Shown: positions 5,879 to 8,354 of the stretch, piece by piece
Position numbering within the stretch: the first letter of the stretch is position 1
How the letters are laid out: each line of letters starts with the position of its first letter
From: an uncultured Nitrosopumilaceae archaeon
GTDB taxonomy: Archaea; Thermoproteota; Nitrososphaeria; Nitrososphaerales; Nitrosopumilaceae
Assembly (NCBI GenBank): GCA_937875805.1
Contig: CALFHG010000175.1
Location: 1 to 8,354 of the forward strand
Reading direction: 5' to 3'
Length of the DNA: 8,354 nucleotides
Notes under the pieces: generated by a model
Told to the model about the DNA's origin: nothing
Seen by the model: the letters and a program-made list of their open reading frames with translations, nothing else
Database searches by the model: none
Translations under genes and position numbers: made by a program

Positions 5879-6068
5879 GGCAGAGGCTGTGAAAATTATT
5901 TCACTATAGACTAGATGTACGTAAATTTTTTTAGGCATCAAAAAAATAATTTTATGAATATTTACAAAAAAATGCCATTATTTTAAAAAAAATCTTAATG
6001 ACTTATTAAAAAACCATATTTTTCCCAATATTTATTTAAAAAATTAGAATTTCATCGATTATTAGCAA

Positions 6069-6075
6069 TTATAAA
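6069..6075 (+). promoter_or_regulatory. TATA box of the membrane-anchored protein gene at 6099
   Basis: TTATAAA is centred 27 bp before the ATG at 6099, so the transcript is probably leaderless. A second TATA-like TTTATTTAAA lies at 6031-6040. The rest of the 250-bp divergent region (5849-6098) is very AT-rich with several A tracts; I see no RNA gene or small coding region in it. Confidence 0.45.
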
Positions 6076-6098
6076 CTCCTCATTAGTAAAATTACAAA

Positions 6099-6599
6099 AT
6101 GGCATCAAAAAAAGGAATATTTGTAACAGCCATAATTTTAGCTGCAATTACTGGTGCAAGTTTTTTGGTATTGTATATCCCACAAGATGTTGAAACAACT
6201 TTTGTTGTGTCAGATTATGAGAATTATCTAGATGGGGTTAAAAATATCCATGAAGTTTTACAAGAATCAATTGAAATTGAATATAAAAATTTAAGAACTG
6301 GGGAAAAATCTCCACAAGAATATATTTTAGTAACTGAAGTGACATCATCGCAAGTAACTATACAAATAAGTGAATTTGTGACATCAAAACCATCTGAAGA
6401 ATGGCAAACAAGTTACATTAGTTACATGGATGCTTTAAAATCATTTAATTCCTATATTTTAGAAACCAAAGTTTTAGCCAGTATGATTGAAAATGGCAAT
6501 ACAGAAGATGAAATGAATGAAACTTTGGAAAAAATAAACATGTTAAAGTCTGAATCTAAAGAATTTGTTAAAATATCTGAACAATCAAGACCGAATTAG
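6099..6599 (+). CDS. Uncharacterised protein with one N-terminal membrane anchor
   Basis: I do not recognise a named family, though the opening MASKKGIFVTAIILAAITGA feels familiar from marine ammonia-oxidising archaea. The 166 residues start with a short basic segment, then one hydrophobic helix (about 7-28, ending SFLVLYIPQ). There is no cysteine for lipidation, so it is more likely an uncleaved anchor with the rest outside the cell. The outer part is acidic and looks mixed: a helix around 40-66, a strand-rich stretch at 74-95 (YILVTEVTSSQVTIQISEF), then two long helices (about 100-130 and 135-162) that might form a coiled coil. No catalytic motif is visible. The ATG at 6099 follows a TATA box at leaderless distance. 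It lies 71 bp before the DUF373 gene on the same strand, which has its own promoter-like box. Function unknown. Confidence 0.8.
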   Translation: MASKKGIFVTAIILAAITGASFLVLYIPQDVETTFVVSDYENYLDGVKNIHEVLQESIEIEYKNLRTGEKSPQEYILVTEVTSSQVTIQISEFVTSKPSEEWQTSYISYMDALKSFNSYILETKVLASMIENGNTEDEMNETLEKINMLKSESKEFVKISEQSRPN

Positions 6600-6639
6600 C
6601 CTCAAAACCAAATTGTACTATTCGTAGTAGTTAGAAATC

Positions 6640-6647
6640 ATTAAAAA
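6640..6647 (+). promoter_or_regulatory. TATA-like box of the DUF373 gene
   Basis: ATTAAAAA is centred about 27 bp before the ATG at 6671. Its spacing matches the other candidate leaderless promoters here, and no Shine-Dalgarno-like sequence precedes the ATG. The sequence itself is a weak TATA match. Confidence 0.3.
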
Positions 6648-6670
6648 GCAATCCCGTAAGAGAAATTTGA

Positions 6671-7816
6671 ATGTCTCAGCGAACAGGAAGAATTGAAAAA
6701 GATGTTAATGCATCAACATCTAACAAATTATTAGTAATTTGTGTTGACAGAGATAATGATGTAGGTGATAAAGCAGGCATTACCACACCTGTGATTGGTA
6801 GAGATGCATGTATTGAGGCAGCTCAGAGATTAGCTTTAGAAGATCCTGAAGATGCAGATTCAAATTCCATTTTTGCGGCAATTAAAACATATGAAGATTT
6901 AATCAGTAAAGGATACCAAGTAGAAGTTGTAACTGTTGCAGGAGATAAAAACAGAGGAGTTCAAGCAGATGAAAAAATTCTATTAGAAACAAGAAAAGTT
7001 TTAGAAAAATTTTCTGCAAACGGTGCAATTATTGTTTCTGACGGTGAAGACGATGAAAGCGTCATACCAGTAATTCAAAATGTGCTTCCAGTAGTATCTG
7101 TACAACGGGTAGTAATGAAAGTTAGTAGAAGTGTAGAATATTCTTATGCAGTTTTTGGAAAATATCTTAAAATGCTTGCATATGATTCAAAATATTCAAA
7201 ATTCTTTTTAGGAGTTCCAGGAATTCTTTTGTTAATTGGAGGAGTAGCAACAGTATTTGGTTACACAGCAGAAATATTTGCAGTACTTGTAAGTATTTTG
7301 GGTGCTGCGTTTTTAATTAGAGCATTTGATATTGATAGAGTATGGTCAAGTTGGTCAAAGCCAACGCCGATGGGTTTTATCAGAATGTTTACAATGGTTG
7401 CAGGAGTTTTACTAATCCTTTCTTCAGTACCAGCTGGTGTTAGTACTGTAGATTCAGAATTGGTTAAAGCCGATGCACAATTCATTTCAATAATCACTGA
7501 TAAAATGATTGTAGGTCAATTTGTGTCAGGGGCAATACCAATTTTATGGATTGGTATGGGTTCAATATTTGCAGGGACATTACTAAGTAATTGGATAGGT
7601 GGAATTCCAAGGCAAATCAGCGATATTTTGAGAATAATTGTATTAGGTGCACTTTACCCAACAATATTGCAATTTACTAAAATTATGATTAATGATGAGC
7701 CTTCTCTTACTTTGATTCCACCACTGCTAGGCGGATTGGCAGCAACGCTAATCTCAGCTACGATTCTCTTTAAAAAATATAGAAAACATAAAGATCAAGA
7801 AATGATTTCAGACTGA
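6671..7816 (+). CDS. DUF373 family multi-pass membrane protein
   Basis: Archaeal integral membrane protein of unknown function, 381 residues. The soluble N-terminal domain (about 18-165) has the family hallmarks: LVICVDRDNDVGDKAG at 21-36, TPVIGRD at 39-45, LALEDPEDADSNSIFAAI at 54-71, VVTVAGDKNRGVQAD at 86-100 and IIVSDGEDDESVIPVI at 120-135. The aspartate-rich VDRDND and SDGEDDE motifs suggest a metal- or phosphate-binding alpha-beta fold, which is an inference. The C-terminal half has about six membrane helices near 179-198, 200-218, 236-256, 283-304, 319-339 and 346-367, ending in a basic and acidic cytoplasmic tail. The ATG at 6671 gives the expected N-terminus. An inverted repeat follows the stop directly. 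The upstream neighbour is also membrane-anchored, but a functional link is only suggested by proximity. Confidence 0.92.
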   Translation: MSQRTGRIEKDVNASTSNKLLVICVDRDNDVGDKAGITTPVIGRDACIEAAQRLALEDPEDADSNSIFAAIKTYEDLISKGYQVEVVTVAGDKNRGVQADEKILLETRKVLEKFSANGAIIVSDGEDDESVIPVIQNVLPVVSVQRVVMKVSRSVEYSYAVFGKYLKMLAYDSKYSKFFLGVPGILLLIGGVATVFGYTAEIFAVLVSILGAAFLIRAFDIDRVWSSWSKPTPMGFIRMFTMVAGVLLILSSVPAGVSTVDSELVKADAQFISIITDKMIVGQFVSGAIPILWIGMGSIFAGTLLSNWIGGIPRQISDILRIIVLGALYPTILQFTKIMINDEPSLTLIPPLLGGLAATLISATILFKKYRKHKDQEMISD

Positions 7817-7834
7817 ATTCATTCTAAAATGAAT
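7817..7834 (+). terminator. Inverted repeat directly after the DUF373 stop
   Basis: Arms ATTCATT (7817-7823) and AATGAAT (7828-7834) are exact reverse complements around a 4-nt CTAA loop, starting at the first base after the stop codon. All but two of the 7 pairs are A-T and no U run follows, so it is a poor intrinsic terminator. It may only be chance in AT-rich DNA or an mRNA 3' end structure. Confidence 0.25.
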
Positions 7835-7835
7835 C

Positions 7836-7848
7836 AATAAATATAATT
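7836..7848 (+). promoter_or_regulatory. TATA box of the cis-prenyltransferase gene
   Basis: AATAAATATAATT is a strong AT-rich TATA element. A start point about 27 bp downstream (near 7869) would leave a leader of about 20 nt before the ATG at 7890, or about 34 nt before the ATT at 7903 where the protein frame opens. Predicted only. Confidence 0.4.
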
Positions 7849-7902
7849 TCTGAAAACACTGATATCTTCTATCAAGTATGAATCATTAAATGGTGATCAA
7901 AC

Positions 7903-8354
7903 ATTAGTAAAATTAAAGATTTAGTTTTTCAGTTATCAGGTCTGTATAAGATATATGGTAAAAGATTAGAAAGTGAAATTCAAAATGGAGACATTCCAAA
8001 TCATGTTGCCGTAATTTTAGATGGTAATAGGAGATGGGCAAAAAGACATCTATCAATTCCAAAAAAAGGCCATTGGAAAGGAGCCGATGCAGTAGAAAAC
8101 CTTCTTGATTGGTGTGAAGAATTTGATATTAAAATTGTCACTCTGTATGCCCTTTCAGCAGAAAATCTTGAAAGAGAAGATGATGAATTAGAACATCTCT
8201 ATGAATTAATTCAAATGAGATTAGAGAAATTATTGAATGATCCAAGAATCCATAGATGTAAAATGAGAGTAAAAGGAATTGGAAGAATAGAACTTCTCCC
8301 AGAAGCCATTAAAGAAATTTTACAACAGTTAGATGATGCTACAAAGGATTACAG
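7903..8354 (+). CDS. uppS: Cis-prenyltransferase (UppS-type polyprenyl diphosphate synthase), 3' end beyond window
   Basis: Adds isopentenyl units in cis to an allylic diphosphate to make a long polyprenyl diphosphate; in archaea this feeds the dolichol-type carrier for protein N-glycosylation. About 150 residues are present, counted from the ATT at 7903. SGLYKIYGKRLESEI precedes the catalytic HVAVILDGNRRWAKR at 34-48, where D40 and N42 are the key positions. Then come KKGHWKGADAV at 54-64 (substrate-binding GHxxGA) and TLYALSAEN (usually LYAFSTEN). The C-terminal RTGGExRLSNF motif lies beyond the edge. The frame opens after a TGA at 7894-7896 and has no ATG, GTG or TTG before the catalytic motif. 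Either ATT at 7903 initiates, or the ATG at 7890 does and a frame error separates it from the coding frame. The family call is firm; the start is not. Confidence 0.9.
   Translation, partial: MSKIKDLVFQLSGLYKIYGKRLESEIQNGDIPNHVAVILDGNRRWAKRHLSIPKKGHWKGADAVENLLDWCEEFDIKIVTLYALSAENLEREDDELEHLYELIQMRLEKLLNDPRIHRCKMRVKGIGRIELLPEAIKEILQQLDDATKDY

Noticed and set aside
5934..5976. Short inverted repeat GGCAT/ATGCC in the divergent intergenic region
   Set aside because: Five-base arms 33 bases apart in A-rich DNA are expected by chance.
6616..6629. Small hairpin TACTA-TTCG-TAGTA between the 6099 gene and DUF373
   Set aside because: Only five pairs, mostly A-T, with no U run; a UUCG loop is suggestive but the structure is too weak to call a terminator or RNA.
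7261..7497. Minus-strand open frame of 78 codons
   Set aside because: Antisense to membrane helices of the DUF373 protein, a usual source of spurious frames.

Overview
The window looks like an AT-rich genome segment from an ammonia-oxidising archaeon of the Nitrosopumilus type (Nitrososphaerota/Thaumarchaeota). The assignment rests on archaeal or archaeal-eukaryotic gene families (two-subunit DNA topoisomerase VI, Rio1 kinase, Dim2-like KH protein, aIF2 beta, DUF424, DUF373, a DUF5679-type zinc protein), on TATA boxes placed about 27 bp before start codons, and on general protein resemblance to that group. No database search was possible. I see no rRNA, tRNA, CRISPR array, insertion sequence or phage gene; this is mostly core chromosome.

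Layout. At the left edge a plus-strand gene encodes a membrane-anchored small heat-shock (Hsp20/alpha-crystallin) domain protein. Its stop codon directly abuts the stop of a long minus-strand block. Read in transcription order (right to left) that block is: a 50-residue zinc-ribbon protein, aIF2 beta, a DUF424 protein, an 85-bp gap with a 21-bp palindrome, Rio1 kinase, a Dim2-like KH protein, topoisomerase VI subunit B and subunit A. From Rio1 onward the genes overlap by 4, 14 and 20 bp, so they are probably one translationally coupled operon joining small-subunit ribosome maturation (Rio1, Dim2) to DNA topology (Topo VI). aIF2 beta and DUF424 overlap by 1 bp and form a translation-related unit just upstream.

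A 250-bp divergent intergenic region follows, then plus-strand genes: a single-pass membrane-anchored protein I do not recognise, a DUF373 multi-pass membrane protein, and the 5' part of a cis-prenyltransferase (UppS family, probably making the polyprenyl/dolichol-type lipid carrier) that runs off the right edge.

The most notable irregularities are at gene starts. The KH gene's natural ATG, overlapping the Rio1 stop, is in a different frame from the rest of the gene, and the first KH domain appears to lack its GXXG/helix segment. The cis-prenyltransferase frame has no ATG, GTG or TTG at a sensible place, while an ATG 13 nt upstream is out of frame. The Hsp20 gene has a well-placed ATG with a ribosome-binding-like site that is also out of frame. 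These could be real lesions, unusual starts or recoding, or sequence/assembly errors; raw reads would decide. Other points of interest are the membrane-tethered Hsp20 architecture, an apparent insertion of about 110 residues in Topo VI-B, the Rio1-Dim2-Topo VI linkage, and the palindrome abutting the Rio1 TATA-like box. I did not find a convincing wholly new system.
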